The notes under the pieces: generated by a model
Told to the model about the DNA's origin: nothing
Database searches by the model: none
What the model saw: the letters and a program-made list of their open reading frames with translations, nothing else
Part shown: one piece after another, positions 17,242 to 26,076 of the stretch
Position numbering within the stretch: position 1 is the stretch's first letter
Layout: each line of letters opens with the position of its first letter
Position numbers and translations under genes: made by a program
Source of the DNA: Streptomyces sp. NRRL WC-3626
GTDB taxonomy: Bacteria > Actinomycetota > Actinomycetes > Streptomycetales > Streptomycetaceae
Length of the DNA stretch: 64,000 nucleotides
NCBI RefSeq assembly: GCF_000718785.1
Contig: NZ_JOCA01000011.1
Coordinates: 62,001-126,000, forward strand
Direction: 5' to 3'

Positions 17242-18030
17242 TCAGACGAGGGACCCGTACAGACCGGGGCGGCGGTCGGCCAGATACGGGTTCGCCGCGC
17301 GGGAGGCGGCGAGGAAGACGGGGTCGGTGTCGGCGAGGAGGAGTTCCTCGTGGGCGCCGCCGCGGGTACGGGCGACTCCGTCGGGTCCGGCGAGCGTGGA
17401 CCGCCCGACGAACTCGAACTCGCCCTCCGGGCCGACGCGGTTGACGTACGCCACGTACATCTGGTTCTCGAAGGCCCGCACCGGCACCATGTGTTCGGCG
17501 ACGAACTGGAACGGGTGGAGGAGCGCGGTCGGCACCAGCAGCAGGTCGGTTCCGGCGAGGGCGTGGGCGCGCACGTTCTCCGGGAACTCGACGTCGTAGC
17601 AGATCAGGAGGCCGACGGTGAGGCCGTCGAGTTCGGCCTGTACGACGGTCTGCTCGCCCGGGGTGAAGTGGTCGCGTTCGTAGCAGCCGTAGAGGTGGGT
17701 CTTGCGGTAGTTCGCGAGACGGGTGCCGTCGGCGGAGATCAGCTGCGCGGAGTTGAAGACGCGCTCGCCGTCGCGCTCGGGGTAGGCGTAGGCGATCGCG
17801 AGGCCGTGACGGGCGGCGCTCTCCGCGATCGCGTCGGCGGCTTCGCCGTCGGCGGGCTCGGCGAGCCGGGGGATGCCGTCGCCGATCGCGTACCCCGTGA
17901 GGAACAGCTCGGAGGTGACGAGGAGCCCGGCGCCGGCGGCCGCGGCGCGGCGGGCCGCGTCGTCGAGGACCTTGAGGTTCTCGCCGACGGATCCGGGGCG
18001 GCCGGAGCTCTGGAGCAGGGCGGTGCGCAT
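17242..18030 (-). CDS. Carbon-nitrogen hydrolase (nitrilase superfamily), 262 aa
   Basis: Nitrilase-superfamily amidase with the Glu-Lys-Cys triad visible: E in LLVTSELFLTGY (about residue 41), K in YRKTHLYGCYERD (about 109) and C in GLLICYDVEFPE (about 143). Members hydrolyse N-carbamoyl amines, agmatine-derived N-carbamoylputrescine or other amides. Next to an amine oxidase, an N-carbamoylputrescine or amino-amide role is plausible but not shown. ATG at 18028-18030. Upstream, three same-strand TTGCG boxes lie 22 and 31 bp apart. Confidence 0.88.
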   Translation of the reverse strand: MRTALLQSSGRPGSVGENLKVLDDAARRAAAAGAGLLVTSELFLTGYAIGDGIPRLAEPADGEAADAIAESAARHGLAIAYAYPERDGERVFNSAQLISADGTRLANYRKTHLYGCYERDHFTPGEQTVVQAELDGLTVGLLICYDVEFPENVRAHALAGTDLLLVPTALLHPFQFVAEHMVPVRAFENQMYVAYVNRVGPEGEFEFVGRSTLAGPDGVARTRGGAHEELLLADTDPVFLAASRAANPYLADRRPGLYGSLV

Positions 18031-18113
18031 GCGTGTTCCTCACGGGTACGCGGGGGTTCGGGGGGCCAGGTAGACGGTACGTTCGGGTGGCTTGGGGGGA
18101 CAAGGCGGAGGTG

Positions 18114-18171
18114 TTGCGCGTCCGTGGGGGGTTTGTTGCGTGGGCCGGGGGGTGGGCGGCGATTCGTTGCG
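18114..18171. promoter_or_regulatory. Phased TTGCG boxes upstream of the hydrolase gene
   Basis: TTGCG occurs at 18114-18118, 18136-18140 and 18167-18171, each on the plus strand, with offsets of 22 and 31 bp (about two and three helical turns). The nearest is 84 bp upstream of the hydrolase start. The same motif and nearly the same spacing precede the APC permease, so both may be sites for the Lrp/AsnC protein encoded between them. No gene is visible in 18031-18243. Confidence 0.45.
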
Positions 18172-18243
18172 CGGGCCTCGGCGAGGGGGCGGCGGGCTGG
18201 GCCCGGGCCCTCTCAGCAAACCCGAGCCCCACGCGACCGGCGG

Positions 18244-19440
18244 CTACAGCCGTCGCCCGGCGGTCGCCGTGAACAGCAGCAGCAGTGCCGTCGCCAGGTA
18301 GGGCAGCGCCAGGACCGTGAACGCCGTGCTGTGGGCGTGGCCCGAGGCGATCAGCGCGTAGGCGCCGAACGTCGCGACCGTCGTCAGTTCCGTGGCCAGG
18401 CCCGCCACCGACGTCAGCGTGGCCCGCCCCCCGTCCCCGATGCGCCGCTGAAGCCGCGCATCGGCCAGCACCGTCGCCGCCTGGAACCCACCGAACGCCA
18501 CCGCGACCAGCACCAGCCCCACCGGCGTACCCGCGGCCGCGCCCACACCCAGCGCAAGCCCCGCCCCGCCCAGCACGGCGGCCAGCCCCACGCCCCCGAG
18601 CCGCTCCCCCTCCCCCGCCAGCAGACTCCCCGCGGTCGCTCCGGCCCAGATCAGCAACAGCAGATAGGGAACCGTCCCGTCCGCGACCCCGGTCCCCCGC
18701 ACCAGCAGCGGCGTGTACTCATCCAGCGCGCCCCACACCGCGCTCACGGCCGGCACCAGCAGCAACGCGCCCCGCACCGACCGGTCCGCACGGACCTCCG
18801 CAAGCCCGCCCCGCACGACGACGGTCCAGCTCTCACGCCGGCCGGCCCCACCGGCACGCTGCTCGGGAAACCGCAGCGCCACGACCGCCGTCAGCACACA
18901 CACCAGCACACTCGCCGCACCGACGGCCGTATGACCACCCCGGGCGAGTACAGGCCCCGCGAGCCCCATCGCCGCCATCACGGCGACCATCCCGGCCGCC
19001 CGGGCCCGCCCCATCACCCGGGCGTAGCGCCCGGCCGCACCGAGCCGCGACAGTTCGTCGTAGACGAGGGCCTCCAGCGCCCCGGACCCGAGCGCCCCGC
19101 CCGCACCCCACAACAGGAAGCCGACCGCGAAGGCGCCATAGGACGGAACAGCGACCCACAGGACGAACCCGGCACCGGTCAGCAACGGCCCGGCCCACAG
19201 CAACAGCCGCCGCGAGACGGTATCGGCCCAGATCCCGGAGGGAACCTCCAGCAGCACCCCGGTCACCGACCACACCGCGAACAGCGAGGAGATCTGCCAG
19301 ACGGACAGCCCGGCGTCGCTGAACAGCAGCGCGTACACCGGGTACAGCAGGATGAAGTCGTCGAGGAACGCGTAGCCGTACAGCGTGTTCGTCAGCCGTC
19401 GCACGCGGACGTCGGAGGCACGCGGGGGCGTGAGAGTCAT
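18244..19440 (-). CDS. MFS transporter (398 aa)
   Basis: Twelve-helix major facilitator: NTLYGYAFLDDFILLYPVYALLFSDAGLSVWQISSLFAVWSVTGVLLEVP is helices 1-2 with the signature loop PSGIWADTVSRRLLL; helices continue through FVLWVAVPSYGAFAVGFLLWGAGGALGSGALEALVYDEL. This resembles the DHA-like group related to tetracycline-type exporters. The start at 19440 follows GGGAAGG; an upstream ATG at 19530 would add a proline-rich leader. Substrate unknown. It sits between the Lrp gene and the hydrolase on the same strand, with 145-bp and 213-bp gaps, so co-transcription is uncertain. Confidence 0.85.
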   Translation of the reverse strand: MTLTPPRASDVRVRRLTNTLYGYAFLDDFILLYPVYALLFSDAGLSVWQISSLFAVWSVTGVLLEVPSGIWADTVSRRLLLWAGPLLTGAGFVLWVAVPSYGAFAVGFLLWGAGGALGSGALEALVYDELSRLGAAGRYARVMGRARAAGMVAVMAAMGLAGPVLARGGHTAVGAASVLVCVLTAVVALRFPEQRAGGAGRRESWTVVVRGGLAEVRADRSVRGALLLVPAVSAVWGALDEYTPLLVRGTGVADGTVPYLLLLIWAGATAGSLLAGEGERLGGVGLAAVLGGAGLALGVGAAAGTPVGLVLVAVAFGGFQAATVLADARLQRRIGDGGRATLTSVAGLATELTTVATFGAYALIASGHAHSTAFTVLALPYLATALLLLFTATAGRRL

Positions 19441-19585
19441 GAGGCCTTCCCAAGGGGGCGGTTCGGACACCGGACGTCGAGGACGTACGGCGCCCGAGGC
19501 GGCCCTCGGGAAGCGCAGCGGGTGGATCAATGTCGCCAGGTCATGGCACCGATGCTAGAACAGCACAGCTCCCCCCGGCCACGGA

Positions 19586-20038
19586 TTACGTGGGCGACCC
19601 GGACGAGAACCGCCGCAGCAGCGGCGACAGCACCAGCACGGACTTGGTCCGCTCGACGAACGGCTCGCCCGCGATGCGCTCGAGGACCCGTTCGAAGTGG
19701 CGCATGTCGGAGGCGAAGACCTGGGCGACGGCGTCCGCGTCACCGGTGACGGTGGAGGCGGCCACGACCTCCTGGTAGCGCTCCAGGCCCCGCTGGATGG
19801 TCTCCGGGGAGGTGTTGCCGCGGCAGTAGATCTCGACGAACCCCTCGGTCGCCCAGCCGAGGGCGGCGGGGTCCACGCGTACGGTGAATCCGGTGATGGC
19901 CCCGGTGGCGCGCAGCCGGTCCACACGGCGTTTCACGGCGGGCGCGGAGAGGCCGACGAGCTGCCCGATGTCCGCGTAGGAGCGGCGGGCGTCCTCGGCG
20001 AGGGCGTGCACGATGCGTTCGTCGAGATCGTTCAGCAC
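19586..20038 (-). CDS. Lrp/AsnC family transcriptional regulator (150 aa)
   Basis: N-terminal HTH (VLNDLDERIVHALAEDARRSYADIGQLVGLSAPAVKRRVDRLRATGAI) followed by a RAM ligand-binding domain (FTVRVDPAALGWATEGFVEIYC to VLVLSPLLRRF). Lrp family members bind an amino acid and wrap DNA as octamers over phased sites. The start is GTG at 20036-20038, where the family N-terminus begins; the stop of the permease gene lies 10 bp upstream, so translation is probably coupled. It likely controls the permease and perhaps the downstream catabolic genes via the TTGCG boxes. Confidence 0.9.
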   Translation of the reverse strand: MLNDLDERIVHALAEDARRSYADIGQLVGLSAPAVKRRVDRLRATGAITGFTVRVDPAALGWATEGFVEIYCRGNTSPETIQRGLERYQEVVAASTVTGDADAVAQVFASDMRHFERVLERIAGEPFVERTKSVLVLSPLLRRFSSGSPT

Positions 20039-20048
20039 TGCGGGTGGT

Positions 20049-21527
20049 TCACTTCGCTTCTGGTGCGGTGGAAACGGCCAGCCGGGAGCGGCGGTAGCCG
20101 TAGAGGAAGTAGAACACGAGCCCGACGGCCATCCAGACACCGAAGACCACCCAGGTGACGGCGGACAGGCTGCCCATCATCCACAGGCAGAACCCGAGGC
20201 CGACGGCGGGCAGCACGGGTGACAGCGGCACCCGGAAGGTGCGCGGCATGTCGGGCCGGGACCGCCGCAGTACCACGACGGCGATGTTGACCAGCGCGAA
20301 GGCGAACAGTGTGCCGATGCTGGTGGCGTCGGCGAGCCGGCCGAGCGGGATGGCGGCGGCGAGGACGCCGCAGAAGAGGGAGACGATCAGGGTGTTGGCG
20401 CGGGGCGCGCCCGTCTTCGGGCTGACCCTGCCGAACACCTTGGGCACCAGCCCGTCCCGGGACATGGCGAACAGGATGCGGGTCTGGCCGTAGAGCACGG
20501 TCAGCACGACGCTCGCGATGGCGATGACGGCGCAGAACGCCAGCAGGGTGCCCCAGAAGCTCTGCCCGGTGACCTCGCGCATGATCTGGGCGAGTGTGGC
20601 CTCGGAGTCGGTGAACTGCCGCCAGGGCTTGGCGCCCACGGCGACGGCGGCGACGAGGACGTACAGCGCGGTGATGACGGCGAGGGAGAGCAGGATCGCG
20701 CGGGGCAGGTCGCGCTGGGCGTTCCTGGCCTCCTCGCCGGCGGTGGAGGCGGCGTCGAAGCCGATGTACGAGAAGAAGAGCGTCGCCCCGGCGGCGCTGA
20801 CGCCGGCCATGCCGAGCGGCATGAAGTTCTCGTAGTTGCCGGAGCGGAAGCCCTGGACGCCGATGGCGCAGAACAGCACGAGGGCGCCGATCTTCACCAC
20901 GACCATGATCGTGTTGGCGCGGGCGGACTCGCGGGCGCCGCCCATCAGGAACGCCATGGCGAGCAGGACGACGATCAGCGCGGGGAGGTTGAAGACGCCG
21001 CCGTCGCCGGGCGGGGCGGAGAGCGCGGCGGGGAGGGTGACGCCGATGGTGCCGTCGAGGAGTTCGTTGAGGTACTCGCCCCAGCCGACGGCGACGGCGG
21101 CGACCGACACGCCGTACTCGAGCATCAGGCACCAGCCGCAGACCCAGGCGATCAGCTCGCCCATCGTTGCGTACGCATACGAGTAGGAGGAGCCGGAGAC
21201 GGGGATGGTGCCGGCCAGCTCGGCGTAGGAGAGGGCGGAGAAGAGGGCCGTCAGGCCGGCTATCACGAAGGACAGGGTAACGGCGGGACCGGCCTTGGGG
21301 ACGGCTTCGCCGAGGACGACGAAGATGCCGGTGCCGAGGGTGGCACCAATGCTGATCATGGTCAGCTGCCAGAGCCCGAGGGAACGCCGCAGGGAGCCTC
21401 CCTCACCCTGGCCACCCTCCGCGACCAGGCGTTCCACGGGCTTGCGGCGCATCAGGCGCGTGCCGTGACCCGGGGACGGCGGGGCGGCGGGAGTGCCGTT
21501 GTGCGGGGGTGCGCCTTGGTCGAGCAC
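20049..21527 (-). CDS. APC family amino acid permease (492 aa)
   Basis: Amino acid-polyamine-organocation permease of the CAT-like group: LGLWQLTMISIGATLGTGIFVVLGEAV is helix 1 with the substrate-binding GATLGTGIF, followed by GLTALFSALSYAELAGTIPVSGSSYSYAY and SYIGFDAASTAGEEARNAQRDLPRAI (helix 6 family motif). Twelve to fourteen helices in all. Start is GTG at 21525-21527 with GAAGGAG 8 nt upstream; earlier codons would be out of family. Substrate probably a cationic or small amino acid or polyamine. First gene of a unit with Lrp; upstream carries phased TTGCG boxes. Confidence 0.9.
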   Translation of the reverse strand: MLDQGAPPHNGTPAAPPSPGHGTRLMRRKPVERLVAEGGQGEGGSLRRSLGLWQLTMISIGATLGTGIFVVLGEAVPKAGPAVTLSFVIAGLTALFSALSYAELAGTIPVSGSSYSYAYATMGELIAWVCGWCLMLEYGVSVAAVAVGWGEYLNELLDGTIGVTLPAALSAPPGDGGVFNLPALIVVLLAMAFLMGGARESARANTIMVVVKIGALVLFCAIGVQGFRSGNYENFMPLGMAGVSAAGATLFFSYIGFDAASTAGEEARNAQRDLPRAILLSLAVITALYVLVAAVAVGAKPWRQFTDSEATLAQIMREVTGQSFWGTLLAFCAVIAIASVVLTVLYGQTRILFAMSRDGLVPKVFGRVSPKTGAPRANTLIVSLFCGVLAAAIPLGRLADATSIGTLFAFALVNIAVVVLRRSRPDMPRTFRVPLSPVLPAVGLGFCLWMMGSLSAVTWVVFGVWMAVGLVFYFLYGYRRSRLAVSTAPEAK

Positions 21528-21654
21528 GCGCTGACTCCTTCGTCGCTGCCGGCGTTCCGCGGCAGGGGACGGACGGGGTCCCGCGACAGCCGGGCCCCCG
21601 TCGAGCGGAGTCCCCGCCGCACACGTACAGCGGGTAACCCTACGAGGTACTTCG

Positions 21655-21732
21655 TTGCTCCTGAAATGCAGCAACCTTGCGCACCGGCGCAAGATCATTG
21701 CGTTCCCCGGGGCGGGGCGGGTGTTCGTTGCG
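21655..21732. promoter_or_regulatory. Phased TTGC(G) boxes and palindrome upstream of the permease
   Basis: TTGC motifs begin on the plus strand at 21655, 21677, 21698 and 21728 (steps of 22, 21 and 30 bp). The box at 21677 is part of a perfect palindrome CTTGCGC-ACCG-GCGCAAG (21676-21693). This is 128-205 bp upstream of the permease start, inside a gap (21528-21779) with no gene. Candidate Lrp/AsnC binding region; compare 18114-18171. Confidence 0.5.
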
Positions 21733-21779
21733 CCGGCGCTGTGAACCGTCGCACACCGGCCCCGCTCCCGGGGAAGACG

Positions 21780-23264
<1,485 letters not shown>

Positions 23265-23329
23265 TCAGCCAGGGGGAAGAGCACGTACTTCATTGTCCCA
23301 TGCCGTCCGGAACGCCCGCTCCGGTCGGA

Positions 23330-23683
23330 TCATCCAGGCCGGCCGGAGCGCTCCTCGGAGGTTCCTCCGAGGGTGAGGGCCACGGTGAGCGACGGGGTGC
23401 GGTCCGCCGCCTCGGCGAACACGTCCTGGGCGGTCCGCCACTCCTCGGGACGGGCCGCCGCGTACTCCCGCCAGCCGCGTACGACGACCAGCAGCCCGCG
23501 CTCCACGGCGCCGTCGGGCCAGACGGTGTGGTCGGAGAGGGAGTCGACGAGGGCGTCCCAGTTGTGCCCGAACCAGTCGGGCAGGTCCAGCGCGCGGGCG
23601 CAGCGGTCCATCAGGCCCGCCTTGCCGGTGACCCCGTCGAGGTCCACCACGACGAGGAGCCGGCCGGTGAGGTCGTACGTCAT
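23330..23683 (-). CDS. Barstar family ribonuclease inhibitor (117 aa)
   Basis: Barstar-like immunity protein. LLVVVDLDGVTGKAGLMDRCARALDLPDWFGHNWDALVDSLSD matches the barstar helix and loop that plug the barnase active site; the two Asp residues in WDALVD correspond to barstar D35 and D39. Cytoplasmic, no signal. The ATG at 23681-23683 overlaps the stop of the ribonuclease gene by 4 bp, so toxin and inhibitor are translationally coupled, inhibitor second. It should protect the cell from any ribonuclease not exported. Confidence 0.9.
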   Translation of the reverse strand: MTYDLTGRLLVVVDLDGVTGKAGLMDRCARALDLPDWFGHNWDALVDSLSDHTVWPDGAVERGLLVVVRGWREYAAARPEEWRTAQDVFAEAADRTPSLTVALTLGGTSEERSGRPG

Positions 23684-24066
23684 CTCAGTACCGCCGTGAA
23701 CGATGCGTAGTGGTCGTCGGTGTAGTAGGTCTCGCCGCCGCGCCCGGTGACGATGCGCCGGGCCCCGCGGTCGGCGGAGCCGGGCGTGCGCACCGTGTAC
23801 TCGTGGTAGTAGCCGCGTTCCCGCTGGGGCAGCAGGCCTTCGAAGTTGCCGAAGACGGCGCCGTCCCGCTCGTACGGGAAGGGGCCGCCCGTGTCGACGA
23901 GTTCCAGGGTGCGGCGCGCCTCGGCGGGCAGGTCGGCCTCCTGGACCGTGCCCATGCCGTCGGCCCAGGAGGGCGTCGCCCCGTCGCCGTCGGCGGAGGA
24001 GCAGCCGGCCAGCAGGACGAGCAGGCAGGCGAGGAGGCGGAGGAGCAGGGCCTGTCTCAGGACCAT
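23680..24066 (-). CDS. Guanyl-specific ribonuclease (RNase Sa/barnase type), predicted lipoprotein
   Basis: 128 aa. The signal region MVLRQALLLRLLACLLVLLAGC ends in a lipobox LAGC with Cys22, predicting a lipoprotein. The mature part aligns with RNase Sa: GNFEG (base-binding Asn74/Glu76), YYHEYTVRTPG with catalytic Glu89, RGARRIVTG with Arg100 and Arg104, and YYTDDHYASF with catalytic His119. All active residues are present, but both disulfide cysteines of RNase Sa are absent. Overlaps the barstar gene. The family cleaves RNA after G. Surface anchoring instead of free secretion is inferred from the lipobox. Confidence 0.9.
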   Translation of the reverse strand: MVLRQALLLRLLACLLVLLAGCSSADGDGATPSWADGMGTVQEADLPAEARRTLELVDTGGPFPYERDGAVFGNFEGLLPQRERGYYHEYTVRTPGSADRGARRIVTGRGGETYYTDDHYASFTAVLR

Positions 24067-24106
24067 GCGGCCGATCGTGCCAGACCCGCCCCCGCCTCAC
24101 CCGCCG

Positions 24107-25126
24107 TCAGGGTCCGTCCGGGTCCGCGCGGTTGAGAGAGGACCTCGGGGCGGGGCCCGCCGTCATCAGATAGTCCGCCGCCGACGTGTCCGTCACCAGG
24201 CTGGTGACCAGCCCGGAGCGCAGTACGGCGTCGATCGCCGGGCCCTTGCGCTGTCCGCCCGCGATCGCGACGACCTCGGGCACCCGGCGCAGCTGGTCGG
24301 TCTTGACCGTGATGCACCGCTCCCCCAGGTCCCGGCCGACCCGGCGTCCCTCGGCGTCGAAGAGGTGCGCGGACATCTCGGCGGCCACTCCGAGGGACGC
24401 GTAGTGCGCCCGCTCCTCGTCGCTGAGCATGTCGTGCACCGTGGAGATGCCGGGCTCCCAGGAGCCGATGGAGACACAGGCGACGGTGACCTTGTCGAAG
24501 TACTCGAAGGCCCGCGCGATGCCGGTCTGGTGGCGCAGCGCCTGAGCGGTGGCGGCGTCGGGCAGCAGCATCGGCGCGTAGATGGGGTGGGCGTCGCCGC
24601 CCGACACCTGCGCCGCGCGCCGTACGGCCTCCACCGAGCCGCGCTCGGCGGTCCCGGCGTCGTACACACCCGTCAGCTGCACGACCGTGCAGGGCGGCAG
24701 CCGGTCCAGGGCCGCCGCCATGTGGATGGTGGAACGGCCCCAGGCCAGGCCCAGTACATCCCCCTCGTCGACCAGTTCGCCGAGCAGGTCGGCGGCCACT
24801 TCTCCCAGGTTCTCGGGGTCGGGTGTCTCCTCGGCCTCGGCCGGGGACTCGACCACGACGGCGTGCCTGAGGCCGTAGCGGGCGCGGAGCGCGTCGGAGC
24901 GCTCCGCGTCCAGCTCGGCCGGCACGCGGATCTCGATCCGTACGAGATCCCGTTCGAGGGCGGTCTCCAGGACCCTGGCCACCTTGAAGCGGCTGACGCC
25001 GAACTCCTCGGCGATCTGGATCTTGGATTTGCCCTCGAGGTAGAAGCGGCGGGCCATGGCCGCCGCCTGCACCAGCTCAGCGGGTCCCATCCGCATGGCT
25101 GACCGGCCCGCCGACATACCCGACAC
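24107..25126 (-). CDS. Sugar-binding transcriptional regulator, SorC/DeoR type (339 aa)
   Basis: N-terminal HTH (about residues 20-65: ELVQAAAMARRFYLEGKSKI and QIAEEFGVSRFKVARVLETAL) and a C-terminal SorC sugar-phosphate-binding domain (LGEVAADLLGELVDEGDVLGLAWGRSTIHMAAAL, IGSWEPGISTVHD, VVAIAGGQRKGPAIDAVLRSG). Effector is probably a phosphorylated sugar. I chose GTG at 25124-25126 because GAGGAG lies 6 nt upstream; a GTG at 25150 would add eight residues. The next gene upstream on the same strand is rpe (102 bp away), so the effector may be a pentose-phosphate intermediate, which is a guess. Confidence 0.85.
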   Translation of the reverse strand: MSGMSAGRSAMRMGPAELVQAAAMARRFYLEGKSKIQIAEEFGVSRFKVARVLETALERDLVRIEIRVPAELDAERSDALRARYGLRHAVVVESPAEAEETPDPENLGEVAADLLGELVDEGDVLGLAWGRSTIHMAAALDRLPPCTVVQLTGVYDAGTAERGSVEAVRRAAQVSGGDAHPIYAPMLLPDAATAQALRHQTGIARAFEYFDKVTVACVSIGSWEPGISTVHDMLSDEERAHYASLGVAAEMSAHLFDAEGRRVGRDLGERCITVKTDQLRRVPEVVAIAGGQRKGPAIDAVLRSGLVTSLVTDTSAADYLMTAGPAPRSSLNRADPDGP

Positions 25127-25228
25127 GGCGATCTCCTCACTGCTGTTCACACTCTGGATTCGCCGTTCATCCTCGCAGATCCGCGGCGGTCGATCAGCCC
25201 TGCTGGGCGGCGTTCACGTTCCTGACGC

Positions 25229-25915
25229 TCAGTGGTCGCATGCCCACGACGCCTTGCCCGTCGCCGCCGCGGCCCGGTTGCGCAGTGCACGTACCGCCTC
25301 GGCCGGGTCCTCGGCCCCGTATACGGCGGAACCCGCGACGAAGACGTCGGCACCGGCGTCGGCGCTCCGCTCGATGGTGGACTCCGAGACCCCGCCGTCG
25401 ACCTGCAGCCAGAGCTCCAGACCGTGCTTGCTGATCAACTCGCGGGTGCGGCGAATCTTCGGAAGCATGATGTCGAGGAAGGCCTGTCCCCCGAATCCCG
25501 GCTCGACGGTCATGATCAGCAGCATGTCGAGTTCGGGGAGCAGGTCTTCGTACGGCTCGATGGGGGTCGCCGGCCTCAGCGCCATGGAGGCACGGGCGCC
25601 CTTGGCGCGGATCTCCCGGGCGAGCCGGACGGGCGCGGCGGCCGCCTCGACGTGGAAGGTGACCGAACCGGCCCCCGCCTCCACGTACTGGGGCGCCCAT
25701 CGATCGGGGGCCTCGATCATCAGATGGCAGTCCAGCGGGGTGTCCGTCGCACGGGCGAGCGACTCTACGACCGGCACGCCGAGCGTGAGGTTCGGGACGA
25801 AATGGTTGTCCATGACGTCTACGTGGAGCCAGTCGGCGCCGGCGACCGCCTTCGCCTCGTCGGCGAGGCGGGCGAAGTCGGCGGAGAGGATGCTGGGGTT
25901 GATCTGCGGGGCCAT
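25229..25915 (-). CDS. rpe: Ribulose-phosphate 3-epimerase
   Basis: Interconverts ribulose-5-P and xylulose-5-P in the pentose phosphate pathway. TIM barrel of 228 aa: [40 protein letters not shown] (metal His and catalytic Asp), [21 protein letters not shown] and [12 protein letters not shown] (second catalytic Asp) are all intact. ATG at 25913-25915. The ribosome site is weak (GGAGGG 14 nt upstream). Divergent from the MMPL exporter. Confidence 0.96.
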   Translation of the reverse strand: MAPQINPSILSADFARLADEAKAVAGADWLHVDVMDNHFVPNLTLGVPVVESLARATDTPLDCHLMIEAPDRWAPQYVEAGAGSVTFHVEAAAAPVRLAREIRAKGARASMALRPATPIEPYEDLLPELDMLLIMTVEPGFGGQAFLDIMLPKIRRTRELISKHGLELWLQVDGGVSESTIERSADAGADVFVAGSAVYGAEDPAEAVRALRNRAAAATGKASWACDH

Positions 25916-25987
25916 GTGACAAGCGTGCCATGCCCTCCGGGGGTTGTGTGCGTGGGTCTTGTGCGGGGACGGTTGGGCGTTGGCCGC

Positions 25988-26062
25988 GGGCCGTCGCGGG
26001 CTGGTCGCGCCCACACGGCGGGGCCGCACATGTCACTGCCCCGCGCCCCTTCGGGGGCGACT
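25988..26062. repeat. Dispersed Streptomyces intergenic repeat
   Basis: The rpe/MMPL divergent region contains GGGCCGTCGCGGGCTGGTCG, a CGGCGGGGCCGCACATG segment and a terminal GCCCCGCGCCCCTTCGGGG hairpin. I recognise this as a widespread intergenic element in Streptomyces genomes (from memory). It sits directly before the GGAGG ribosome site of the MMPL gene, so it may lie in its leader. Confidence 0.5.
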
Positions 26063-26076
26063 ACGCGGAGGTGTCC

